Source: an uncultured Erysipelotrichaceae bacterium
GTDB taxonomy: Bacteria > Bacillota_I > Bacilli_A > RF39 > UBA660
Direction: 5' to 3'
DNA: 25,013 bases
Assembly (NCBI GenBank): GCA_902783435.1
Contig: CACZQV010000058.1
Location: 1 to 25,013, forward strand
The translations under genes and the position numbers were made by a program. Below the pieces are notes generated by a model that was given only the letters and a program-made list of their open reading frames with translations, ran no database searches and was not told the origin of the DNA. This document shows, piece by piece, positions 6,783 to 14,457 of the stretch (position 1 is its first letter; each line of letters begins with the position of its first letter).

Positions 6783-9410
6783 TTATTTACTATTATATTT
6801 TATTTTTTTATATATTTCCATAACTATCATTATTATAAATCCTAGTCCAAATAGAATTAATAAATCATTATATGGAATATGAGATGTTTTTAAAAATACA
6901 TTTAAGAAATCTATTTCTATTACGGCTACTCCTAATATTAGTGAACCTAATACACCTATTAAAAATATAGGATTACTATTAAATTTCATTTTAAATATAC
7001 TTTTCTTTTCACTCCTACAATTAAATGCATGTATATTTTGAATTATTATCATTAATGCCATACAATATCCTCTAGCTAAAGCTACTTCCATATGAGCATA
7101 ATTTAATAAGTATACCCATACTCCAAATACTATTAAACCTATAGTTAATCCAGCTATTAGTATTTCTTGTAGTAATGTTTTATCAAATAAACTTTCTTTT
7201 GGATCTCTTGGTGGTTCAGTCATTAAGTGTCGTTCTGCAGGTTCAAATGATAAAGCAATATCTTGAAGTCCATCTGTTACTACATTTAACCATAAAAGTT
7301 GAATAGCAACAAGTGGCATTGGCATATCAAAAAGAATTGAAAGTGCAAAGAATAATACTTCTGCTAAACCACATGATATTAAGAAATAAGTTATCTTTCT
7401 AATATTAGCATAAGCTACTCTACCTTCTAATACACCATTTACAATACTCTTAAAATTATCATCCATTACTATCATTTTAGAAGTTTCTCTTGCTATATCA
7501 GTACCACTACCCATAGCTATACCAATATTAGCTGATTTAAGTGCAGGAGAGTCATTTACTCCATCACCTGTAACCGCAACAAATTCTCCTTGCCTTTTTA
7601 GTGATTCTACTATTTTTAATTTTTCTAATGGAGTTACTCTTGAAAATACTTTTTTAGTTTTAACAAACTCATCAAAAGCTTTATCTCCTTTAGATAAATA
7701 TTCTTCTACTTCACTTGATGTAGTTACTTCATCATAAGTATTAGTTAATTTTAAATCTTTAGCTATTTTAAATGCAGTAAGTGGATGATCTCCTGTAATC
7801 ATTAATACTTTTATACCAGCACTTCTACACTCTTTAATAGCATTAACAGCTTCTTTTCTTATCGGATCAATAAACCCTACTAATCCCATAAAAGTTAGTT
7901 CTTTAATATCATCTTCACTATACTCATCTTTTTCTTTTATTTTACCATTAGCAACTGCAATTACACGATATCCATCACTTGATAAAAGAGAATTTTGTTC
8001 TTCTAATTTAGATATATTAAAATCTTTCTTTAAATTAATACTACTACATAGAGAAACAACTTTTTCAAGTGAACCTTTAACTGTACAATATACATCTTTT
8101 CCTTTTTTATAGAATACTGCAGAATACTTATTTTGTGATTCATATGGTATAGTTTCTATTATTTCTATATCATTTGTTTTTACTTTTATTTTTTCTCCTA
8201 ATACTAAGAATGCTATATCAATAGAATCTCCTATTATTTCTGATTTTTCAAATTTAGCTTCATTATTTATTACTCCTAATTTAGCTATTTCTTTTGCATA
8301 TTCTATTTTTTCTCCTACTACTTTACCATTAGTATTATATCCTGATCCTTCTATCATATATTCTTGACCATTAGGTAAAACTATCTTTTTTGCAGTTTGT
8401 TCATTTACTGTTAGGGTTCCTGTTTTATCACTAGCTATTACTGTACAACTACCAAGTGATTCTACAGAATATAATTTTTTGGCAACTACTTTTTTCTTAG
8501 CCATTCTGTTTGATCCTATAGTTAAAGCCATAGTTAAAGCTAAAGGTAATCCTTCAGGCATTGCAGATACTCCTAAAGCTATTACTGATACTAGTATTTC
8601 ATTAAACGGTAAATGCTTGAAATATAATAATACAGCTAATAATACAGATAATATTCCTATTAAAATACTTATTTGTTTAGAAAAACGTTCTACTCTAATT
8701 GTTAATGGTGATTTTTCTTCTTTTGTATTATTAATAGTAGTAGCAATCTTACCTATTTCTGTATTTAATCCAATTCCTATTACTATTGCTTTAGCACGTC
8801 CTGTAACTACACTAGTACCACCAAATACCATATTAGTTTGTTCTGTTATAGATAATGCTTTATTAGATAATTCTCTTGCATGTTTTTCTACTGCTAAACT
8901 TTCTCCAGTTAGAATAGATTCATCTACTGTTAGGTTGTGTGCTTCTATTATACGCAAGTCAGCACTTATTTTATCTCCTGATTCTAAATATACGAAATCT
9001 CCTACTGTTAATTCTTTAGAATCTATTAATACTTGTTTACCATTTCTTTCTACTTTAACTTTTTCTGGTACTAATTTTTCTAATGCTTCTACTGTAGTAT
9101 TAGCTTTATTTTCTTCTACTGTACCTATTATTAAATCTATTAATACTATAAATATAATAGCTATAGCATCAACTGTTTCACCCACTACAAAAGAAGCTAT
9201 TATTGCGACTATTAATAATAGTACTATAGGATCTAATAATTCACTAAAAAAGATTTTAAATATAGAATCTTTTTTCTTTTTAGGTAAAGAATTTTCACCA
9301 TATTTTTCTTGTCTTCTTTTAACTTCTTGTGAATTTAATCCTTCTTCACTAGTTCTTAATTTTTGATACAATTCTTCTACATTCATAGAATAGTATTTTT
9401 TATCTTTCAT
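6783..9410 (-). CDS. Cation-transporting P-type ATPase, P2 (Ca2+-ATPase-like)
   Basis: An 875-residue membrane pump that couples ATP hydrolysis to cation export. Domains in order: N-terminal cation ATPase segment (1-45), membrane helices 1-2 (about 60-98), actuator domain with TGES (168-171), helices 3-4 (about 247-300) with PEGLP (285-289), phosphorylation site DKTGTLT (Asp328), nucleotide-binding domain, MITGD (537-541), TGDGVND (614-620) and C-terminal helices (about 670-868). Ion-site residues of SERCA have equivalents: Glu in PEGLP, Glu684 in helix 5 (LAEVLFF), and Asn709, Thr712 and Asp713 in LNVVTDG. That favours Ca2+, but the helix-6 stretch after it (GLQDIALSFEP) differs from SERCA, so the ion is not settled. 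The start follows GTAGGTGTTGTT. It is transcribed from an extended -10 at 9433 just below the AAA+ gene's terminator. No terminator follows before tkt. Confidence 0.9.
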   Translation of the reverse strand: MKDKKYYSMNVEELYQKLRTSEEGLNSQEVKRRQEKYGENSLPKKKKDSIFKIFFSELLDPIVLLLIVAIIASFVVGETVDAIAIIFIVLIDLIIGTVEENKANTTVEALEKLVPEKVKVERNGKQVLIDSKELTVGDFVYLESGDKISADLRIIEAHNLTVDESILTGESLAVEKHARELSNKALSITEQTNMVFGGTSVVTGRAKAIVIGIGLNTEIGKIATTINNTKEEKSPLTIRVERFSKQISILIGILSVLLAVLLYFKHLPFNEILVSVIALGVSAMPEGLPLALTMALTIGSNRMAKKKVVAKKLYSVESLGSCTVIASDKTGTLTVNEQTAKKIVLPNGQEYMIEGSGYNTNGKVVGEKIEYAKEIAKLGVINNEAKFEKSEIIGDSIDIAFLVLGEKIKVKTNDIEIIETIPYESQNKYSAVFYKKGKDVYCTVKGSLEKVVSLCSSINLKKDFNISKLEEQNSLLSSDGYRVIAVANGKIKEKDEYSEDDIKELTFMGLVGFIDPIRKEAVNAIKECRSAGIKVLMITGDHPLTAFKIAKDLKLTNTYDEVTTSSEVEEYLSKGDKAFDEFVKTKKVFSRVTPLEKLKIVESLKRQGEFVAVTGDGVNDSPALKSANIGIAMGSGTDIARETSKMIVMDDNFKSIVNGVLEGRVAYANIRKITYFLISCGLAEVLFFALSILFDMPMPLVAIQLLWLNVVTDGLQDIALSFEPAERHLMTEPPRDPKESLFDKTLLQEILIAGLTIGLIVFGVWVYLLNYAHMEVALARGYCMALMIIIQNIHAFNCRSEKKSIFKMKFNSNPIFLIGVLGSLILGVAVIEIDFLNVFLKTSHIPYNDLLILFGLGFIIMIVMEIYKKIKYNSK

Positions 9411-9432
9411 AACAACACCTACTCTATTCTTA

Positions 9433-9441
9433 ATTATATCA
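9433..9441 (-). promoter_or_regulatory. Extended -10 promoter for the P-type ATPase
   Basis: TGATATAAT reads on the minus strand right after the T-rich tail of the terminator at 9446-9480, 22 nt before the ATG. Confidence 0.55.
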
Positions 9442-9445
9442 TAGA

Positions 9446-9480
9446 AAAAAATAAAAAGAAGTAGATTATTCTACTCCTTT
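9446..9480 (-). terminator. Terminator of the ClpX-like AAA+ gene
   Basis: The minus strand reads AAAGGAGTAGA-ATAA-TCTACTTCTTT, an 11-bp stem with one G-U pair, then a long T-rich tail. It starts 7 nt after the stop codon. Confidence 0.75.
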
Positions 9481-9486
9481 ACATAT

Positions 9487-11142
9487 TTAGTTTACTAAGA
9501 AATTATTTGGATTAGATACTGTATCTCTAGTTAAAACTAATTGTTTTCCTCTTTCTACTTCTTCTTCTAATATTTTCCTTTCAATAGTATTTAATGTTTC
9601 GCCAACACAGTTATTTAGGATACGCATACCACTATTATGTTTACCTAATTCTTCTATTATGGCGTCAATGTATGAATCATCCATAACTAAATCTATTCCA
9701 AATTGTCTTTTATATCTAGCTTTTTTTCTAGGAAAGTTTCCTGCTTTAGCATTAACTAATGCTTTCTTTTTTGTTTCTTTATCTAAATCATTATAAGCTA
9801 ATATAGTAGTTATTCTTGATATTTCTTCTAATGTAAAATATTTTTTATCAATAATCATATCTCTTATTTCTTTTGATGTACCTAATATTTTTGGTGTTTC
9901 TAGTTCTTGATTAAATCCCATAGATTTAGTTGTTTCTGATATTCTTTCAAATACTCCTGCATACATTTTAGTTATACGAGATGTATCAAAAGTAAGTTCA
10001 TAACGTTGATTATCTGTTTTAAAAATACCTCCACCAGTAAAAGTTAGTAATATGTCTTTTACTGGGGCTTTTGTTTCTGATTTTGTATCTAACTTATCAA
10101 ATTCATCTAAGAATACTATTCCCTTTTCAGCTTTCTTTATATCTTTACCAGCATTTTCATATAAATGTGTAAGTATATCTTCAAGGCTAGTACCTCTAAT
10201 ACCTTGAGGAATAAGATTAGCTGCATTACCTGTGGCATATGGTAAATTTAAATAATTAGAAGCTGATGTTACTGTTTCAGTTTTACCTGTACCTGATGGT
10301 CCTACTATAAGAATTGAATCTATTGGTTCATCACCTATTGCAGTATAATTCATATATATCTTTTGAGCTATTGTATCTAATTCATTATCATGACCATATA
10401 CTCTTTCTTTTAAGTATTTTCTTAATCCATTATAAGATACACCACTTTCATCTACTGCAGGTTCTTCTTTTTTTATCATTACTTCTGGTGCTTCTTTTAC
10501 ATTTGATACTTCTTCTTTAACAGTTTTTTCTGTATCAATATAATGTACATGTCCATTTCTAATATATACTCTTAAAGTTTTTGAGTCATATCTATCTTCT
10601 TTAAAGTCTTTCATTTTATTTTGATAAGTTTTTATAAGTGTTTCTAATTTTTTTCTATCTTTACATTCTAATATTTCATCCATAGCTTTTTCATTTAATA
10701 CAACATATGGGATAGAATCACTCATACAAAATACAGCATCACAAGATTGATCTGCGATAATTTTAAATGGAAAATTTAATTTACTTATACCTGATTTTTC
10801 TTCAGTATTAGCAAGTACTGCGATTTCTTTATTATCTTCATAAAAATAATCTACTAAGAATTTTTCTACATTTTCAATATTTTCATTATTATCTTCATCA
10901 TATTGATACATAGTTTTAAGTTCTTCTACATCACAGATTTTATCTACAACATATCTTCTTTTTAAATCATCTTTGTTTTCAGCATAATTAAGTATTTCTG
11001 TATCTGTTTTAAAACCATAGTCTTCTTCATAACCTTTTACTAAGCAAATTGGAAACATTAAAAAGTTATTATTATCTAACTTAGTTACTTTATACTTAAT
11101 TCCATATTTAGTTTTTTCTATTTCTTCTCTATCTGTACTCAT
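9487..11142 (-). CDS. ClpX-like AAA+ ATPase with an unrecognised N-terminal half
   Basis: A 551-residue protein. The C-terminal half is a AAA+ module of the ClpX/HslU type: VYGHDNELDTIAQ (248-260), Walker A GPSGTGKT (281-288), Walker B GIVFLDEFDKL (341-351), a sensor-1 region near ELTFDTSRI (382-390), and a sensor-2-like SGMRILNNCVGET in the last 80 residues, matching the (T/S)GxR helix of ClpX. The N-terminal half (1-200) is not the ClpX zinc-binding domain and I do not recognise it. A charged Lys/Glu linker (about 203-235) joins them. The ClpP-docking IGF tripeptide of ClpX is not visible, so an unfoldase acting without ClpP, or with another partner, is possible. No signal peptide or membrane segment is present. 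ATG follows CAGGTGGTTTT. It is a single-gene unit with its own terminator. Possibly a chaperone or remodelling ATPase; the target is unknown. Confidence 0.75.
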   Translation of the reverse strand: MSTDREEIEKTKYGIKYKVTKLDNNNFLMFPICLVKGYEEDYGFKTDTEILNYAENKDDLKRRYVVDKICDVEELKTMYQYDEDNNENIENVEKFLVDYFYEDNKEIAVLANTEEKSGISKLNFPFKIIADQSCDAVFCMSDSIPYVVLNEKAMDEILECKDRKKLETLIKTYQNKMKDFKEDRYDSKTLRVYIRNGHVHYIDTEKTVKEEVSNVKEAPEVMIKKEEPAVDESGVSYNGLRKYLKERVYGHDNELDTIAQKIYMNYTAIGDEPIDSILIVGPSGTGKTETVTSASNYLNLPYATGNAANLIPQGIRGTSLEDILTHLYENAGKDIKKAEKGIVFLDEFDKLDTKSETKAPVKDILLTFTGGGIFKTDNQRYELTFDTSRITKMYAGVFERISETTKSMGFNQELETPKILGTSKEIRDMIIDKKYFTLEEISRITTILAYNDLDKETKKKALVNAKAGNFPRKKARYKRQFGIDLVMDDSYIDAIIEELGKHNSGMRILNNCVGETLNTIERKILEEEVERGKQLVLTRDTVSNPNNFLVN

Positions 11143-11168
11143 AAAACCACCTGTTTCTATGACTTACT

Positions 11169-11174
11169 ATTATA
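11169..11174 (-). promoter_or_regulatory. Candidate -10 of the AAA+ gene
   Basis: TATAAT on the minus strand lies 26 nt ahead of the ATG at 11142. There is no TG extension and only a poor TTTTCT at -35, so this is weak. Confidence 0.4.
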
Positions 11175-11197
11175 TATAAGATTTTATTAAAAGAAAA

Positions 11198-11227
11198 GAA
11201 AAAAAGATTATTTTATAATCCTTTTTT
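11198..11227 (-). terminator. Terminator of the HTH-kinase-CYTH gene, stop codon in the loop
   Basis: The minus strand has GGATTAT-AAA-ATAATCT flanked by an A-run and a T-run, which can extend the stem. The TAA stop (11213-11215) lies across the loop. Confidence 0.75.
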
Positions 11228-12529
11228 TATTTGTTTAGCTATTTCACTATTTCTATAACTAATATTATCTGTAACTTCTTCTATTACTTCTAAGAATGGA
11301 GGTAATTCTATTTTTTGATTTTCACTTGATAATTCTATTTCAGCTATAGCTTTATCTTTCCAAAATGGATATATATCTATTTCAAAATATTGATTATTAT
11401 ATGATAAACAATATCTTGTCTTTATAATTTGTCCTTTATTAGGATCAGAATTTAATAATTCATTAATATATTCTTCTTCTGTTAATCTTTCTTCTACTTC
11501 TATTCTTTTTAGATTACTAATATTTATCTTTCTAGTCTTAGAATAAGTAAATGAACCATTACTACCACGTTGTCTTATTCTTATTTCTTCATCATCATTA
11601 GACTTTAAATATGTTTGAACTATTTGTACTTTTTCACAATTAGGAAGAGATTCTAAGTATTCTAAATTTGGTATTTCTATTAAGAATTTTCTTTCTATTT
11701 CATATGGCTCTGGTTCTCCTAATACATTACTTATTTCTTTTAATAATCTTTTCATTTTTTCTTCAAAATCTGTAGAATTATCTATTATTCTAAGATGTGG
11801 ATGTCCTGTCCAACTAGCTATTAAATTATCATCTAATTTAGCTGCTTCCTCTACTGTTTCTGTTCTAGCAGTATTATCTAAGTTATAGTATTTTTTAGCT
11901 CCTTTAGCAGCAGTTACTAAATGGAATACTGCATCATATGAATCTCTTAATTTTACTTCACTTAATCTTTTAGATTTTAATAAATAATCAAAATCTCTTT
12001 TTGTCATATAAGCTTTATTATCTAGTATTCCTCTATCGCATACTATTAATATTTTATTATTAGGTAGTTTTTTAGCTCCTTCTTCAAAAAGTTTTTCTTT
12101 TTCTAATTGAAGATCAAATAAAATACTTTGAAAATCACTATTAGTTTTTGTTTCCCATGGAGTTAATCCACCTGTGATTAATTCAGTAGCAGTTTCTGGT
12201 ACAAACAATACTTTATATCCTTGTTTTTGAAAGAAATTTTGTATCCAATTCATAGCCGTAGTTTTCCCAGCACATGGTCCACCAGTTAAAACTATTTTAG
12301 TAATTTTTTGTTTTTCTTTTTCTTCTTCTAAAACAATTAATTCATCTAAACTAATATCAAATATCTTAGATAACTTAGATAAATTCTCTATAGTAGGTTT
12401 ACTAGTACCATTTTCCCATTTAGATACTGCTTTATCAGAAATATCTAAAAGTAATGCCAAATCCTCTTGAGTTAAATTCTTCTTTTTTCTAAGTTCATAT
12501 AACTTATCACCAAACTTATAATCTCTCAT
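11213..12529 (-). CDS. Three-domain fusion: XRE HTH - P-loop (AAA_28/NadR-kinase-like) - CYTH triphosphate tunnel domain
   Basis: A 438-residue protein with three recognisable parts. Residues 7-66 form an XRE helix-turn-helix (LRKKKNLTQEDLALLLDIS, AVSKWENGTSKP). Residues 77-270 are a P-loop domain: Walker A GGPCAGKT (83-90), PETATELI (111-118) and a Walker-B-like ILIVCDRG (160-167), as in the AAA_28 and NadR ribosylnicotinamide-kinase group. Residues 276-438 are a CYTH/TTM domain with the signature EIERK (277-281) plus EIRIRQR, YSKTR, IEVEE, KTRY, EIDIY and AEIEL. These supply the acidic and basic residues lining the tunnel, so it looks active on a triphosphate substrate. I start it at 12529: an ATG at 12544 would put GGAGG inside the coding region, whereas 12529 lies 6 nt after it. 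The promoter region holds a perfect inverted repeat, suggesting autoregulation. The substrate is unknown. Confidence 0.85.
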   Translation of the reverse strand: MRDYKFGDKLYELRKKKNLTQEDLALLLDISDKAVSKWENGTSKPTIENLSKLSKIFDISLDELIVLEEEKEKQKITKIVLTGGPCAGKTTAMNWIQNFFQKQGYKVLFVPETATELITGGLTPWETKTNSDFQSILFDLQLEKEKLFEEGAKKLPNNKILIVCDRGILDNKAYMTKRDFDYLLKSKRLSEVKLRDSYDAVFHLVTAAKGAKKYYNLDNTARTETVEEAAKLDDNLIASWTGHPHLRIIDNSTDFEEKMKRLLKEISNVLGEPEPYEIERKFLIEIPNLEYLESLPNCEKVQIVQTYLKSNDDEEIRIRQRGSNGSFTYSKTRKINISNLKRIEVEERLTEEEYINELLNSDPNKGQIIKTRYCLSYNNQYFEIDIYPFWKDKAIAEIELSSENQKIELPPFLEVIEEVTDNISYRNSEIAKQIKKGL

Positions 12530-12569
12530 ATCTTTCCTCCACATCTATATAGTACTACAACTAAGTTAA

Positions 12570-12592
12570 TAATTCTACTAAAAGTAGGTAAA
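12570..12592 (-). promoter_or_regulatory. Candidate promoter and operator of the HTH-kinase-CYTH gene
   Basis: The perfect inverted repeat CTACTAAAAGTAG (12575-12587, 5-bp arms) adjoins TTTACC on the minus strand (12592-12587), a possible -35. A TTAACT lies 17 nt beyond it at 12564-12569 as a weak -10. A repeat inside the spacer would suit repression by the gene's own XRE domain. This is an inference from position. Confidence 0.45.
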
Positions 12593-12612
12593 CTAACGGT
12601 AGAGTTTTAAAA

Positions 12613-12640
12613 ATAAAAAAAGACTATACACAAGTATAGC
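12613..12640 (-). terminator. Terminator of the SDR gene, embedded in its last codons
   Basis: The minus strand reads GCTATAC-TTGT-GTATAGT then a T7 run. The 5' arm and loop are the codons for the last residues (GYTCV), and the TAG stop (12624-12626) is in the 3' arm. Confidence 0.8.
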
Positions 12641-13382
12641 CTCCATCGATTGGTAAAATAACTCCTGTAACATAACTTGCTTCATCACTTGCAAGGAAAA
12701 TAGCTCCAGCATTAAGTTCTCCTTCTTTACCATATCTTCCTAGTGGTACAGTTGCTTTCATATATTGAGTAAATTCATCTGTAACTAATGTATCATGAGT
12801 TAATTCTGTATCAAAGTAACCTGGGCAAATTGCATTACAAGTAATATTGTATTTTGCAAGTTCTGCTGCTACTGCTCTTGTAAAGTTAACTACTCCACCT
12901 TTTGATGAATGATATGCTACTGTATCTAATGCAGTATTTCCAACAAGTCCATACATAGATGCAATATTAATAATTCTTCCGTAATTATTCTTCTTCATAA
13001 TATTTGCAAATGCTCTTGTCATTTTAAATACACTTGTTTGATCTGTGGCAATAGTAAAATCCCATTCTTCATCAGTCATATTTAATACTCCTGCGTTTTT
13101 AGCACTACCTGCACAGTTAACTAAGATATCTACTTTACCAAAGTATTCTTCAGTTTGTTTTGCAGCATTATCAATATCTTCAGTACTAGTTACATCGCAT
13201 TTAATTGGTAATACTTTTACTCCTTTTTGTTCTAATTCTACTTTTAATTTTTCTAATCTTTCAATACGTCTAGCAAGTATCACTAAGTCAGCTCCAGCTT
13301 CTGCAAAACCTTTTGCCATTTGTTTACCTAAACCACTAGATGCTCCTGTAATAACTGCTACTCTTCCTTTTAAATTAAACAT
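12624..13382 (-). CDS. Short-chain dehydrogenase/reductase (gluconate 5-dehydrogenase or FabG-like)
   Basis: A 252-residue classical SDR, a cytoplasmic NAD(P)H-dependent oxidoreductase of typical length. The Rossmann motif is TGASSGLG (12-19). ARR at 37-39 after the second strand suggests NADP(H). The NAG motif appears as NCAG (89-92). Catalytic Ser142 (ASMYG), Tyr157 and Lys161 (YHSSK) are present, then the PGYFDTEL segment and the C-terminal DGGYTCV. The overall pattern (MFNLKGRVAVITGASSGLG) is close to proteins annotated as gluconate 5-dehydrogenase, but the substrate cannot be read from sequence. One oddity: the position of the usual catalytic-tetrad Asn (normally NLTGVF) reads DQTSVF, with Asp114 in place of Asn. 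An extended -10 (TGTTATAAT, 13412-13420) lies in the 39-nt gap behind the transglutaminase-like gene, and AAAGGAG precedes the start. Confidence 0.9.
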   Translation of the reverse strand: MFNLKGRVAVITGASSGLGKQMAKGFAEAGADLVILARRIERLEKLKVELEQKGVKVLPIKCDVTSTEDIDNAAKQTEEYFGKVDILVNCAGSAKNAGVLNMTDEEWDFTIATDQTSVFKMTRAFANIMKKNNYGRIINIASMYGLVGNTALDTVAYHSSKGGVVNFTRAVAAELAKYNITCNAICPGYFDTELTHDTLVTDEFTQYMKATVPLGRYGKEGELNAGAIFLASDEASYVTGVILPIDGGYTCV

Positions 13383-13411
13383 ATATATAATCTCCTTTAT
13401 TTTATATATAC

Positions 13412-13420
13412 ATTATAACA
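13412..13420 (-). promoter_or_regulatory. Extended -10 promoter for the SDR gene
   Basis: TGTTATAAT on the minus strand lies between the stop of the gene at 13422 and the SDR start at 13382. No clear -35 is seen. Confidence 0.5.
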
Positions 13421-13421
13421 T

Positions 13422-14381
13422 TTATTTTATTAAAATCTTATTATTTTTTTTATCAGATGTAAAACCTTGTCCAATTTTATAATATCTATTTTTCTTATTG
13501 GTTATGTATAACACTTCATTTCCAAATTTCATAAATCCATACTCTTCAAATTTAAACGTGTAATCATTTTCTTTTAAATATTCTTTTTCTTTTCCTTTAG
13601 GGATATTTATTTCACCAAGAAAAGGATTATATCCAATAACTTTACAATTCTCATCAAGTAATTTTATATAACAAGAAAAATCTATCATCGCAAGTGTTTT
13701 TTCATTTGAACCTGTTTCTTTGTATTCAATAATGTTAAAAGCATGGAATCCTTGATTTGATTCATCATCTGACATAATACCTAGAGCTATACTTGTATCA
13801 TATCCTAAAAAATTTAATATATTATTTGCGAGTAATGATTTCTCACTACACATAGCATTTCCTTTTCCTTTATAAGAACTAAATTTATGTTCATTTATTG
13901 GATCAAAAAAAGTTCCTTCTTTCGTATTAATTAATTTAAACATATCATATCTACTTAATTCTTCTATTTCATGAAAATAATTCATACTAAAATATAGGAT
14001 ATAACTAAACATTTCATATTCATTTTGAACATCTTTATCTCTTACATATTTACAAAAATCTAATATATAAGAATCATCATCTACATAGTAATAGCATCCT
14101 ACATTACTATATGAGTTATTAAAAACTTCAGGTGTTATTCCATAAACATAACGCGTATTTTTAGGAACATATCCATCATAGATATATATAGTTCTTACAG
14201 GAGGTAGCTTACCTGGTTTTTTTATATCATAAATTTCAGGATTATATCCTATATCATAACCAATAACATCTATATTTTCATTTACTTTTTTTGATTTTCT
14301 TTCTAGTTGGTTTATTCTAATTTTTACTACTCTTTCCAATTCTTCATCAGAAAGAATTTTAATTTCATTGTAGAATTTCAT
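13422..14381 (-). CDS. Transglutaminase-like (papain-fold) protein of unknown role
   Basis: A 319-residue protein without signal peptide or membrane segment. Its middle holds a Cys-His-Asp arrangement typical of transglutaminase-like proteins. AMCSEKSLLANNILNFLGYD (176-195) places Cys178 at the start of a helix. GFHAFNIIEY (211-220) gives His213. MIDFS (232-236) gives Asp234. The order and spacing (C, about 35 residues, H, about 21 residues, D) fit that fold. The N-terminal 60 residues are charged, and 60-140 are rich in Tyr (YYYVDDDSYILDF). I do not recognise a named family. The fold could serve protein cross-linking, proteolysis or peptide removal. ATG follows ACGGTGATATT. A TATAAT lies at 14408-14413, after the GNAT gene's terminator. 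The SDR gene follows after 39 nt with its own -10. Confidence 0.65.
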   Translation of the reverse strand: MKFYNEIKILSDEELERVVKIRINQLERKSKKVNENIDVIGYDIGYNPEIYDIKKPGKLPPVRTIYIYDGYVPKNTRYVYGITPEVFNNSYSNVGCYYYVDDDSYILDFCKYVRDKDVQNEYEMFSYILYFSMNYFHEIEELSRYDMFKLINTKEGTFFDPINEHKFSSYKGKGNAMCSEKSLLANNILNFLGYDTSIALGIMSDDESNQGFHAFNIIEYKETGSNEKTLAMIDFSCYIKLLDENCKVIGYNPFLGEINIPKGKEKEYLKENDYTFKFEEYGFMKFGNEVLYITNKKNRYYKIGQGFTSDKKNNKILIK

Positions 14382-14407
14382 AATATCACCGTTTTCTTTG
14401 ACTTATT

Positions 14408-14413
14408 ATTATA
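14408..14413 (-). promoter_or_regulatory. Candidate -10 of the transglutaminase-like gene
   Basis: TATAAT on the minus strand (context AGTTATAAT, no TG) lies 26 nt ahead of the ATG and just after the upstream terminator. Confidence 0.45.
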
Positions 14414-14427
14414 ACTAAAAATGTTTT

Positions 14428-14457
14428 AAAAAAAAAGAAAATATTAATTTATTTTCT
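14428..14457 (-). terminator. Terminator of the tRNA-Thr/GNAT unit, stop codon in the loop
   Basis: A perfect 8-bp stem AGAAAATA/TATTTTCT (14436-14443 and 14450-14457) with loop AATTAA precedes a run of about nine T on the minus strand. The TAA stop (14444-14446) lies in the loop. Confidence 0.8.

Noticed and set aside
8479..9366. Long open frame on the plus strand opposite the P-type ATPase
   Set aside because: It is a shadow of the ATPase gene. No promoter, SD or protein-like features are seen, and every ATPase motif lies on the other strand.
10314..10520. Leu/His-rich open frame on the plus strand
   Set aside because: It is low-complexity, antisense to the AAA+ gene linker and without a start signal.
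12530..12544. Start of the fusion gene at ATG 12544
   Set aside because: It would place the GGAGG SD inside the coding region; ATG 12529 has that SD 6 nt upstream.
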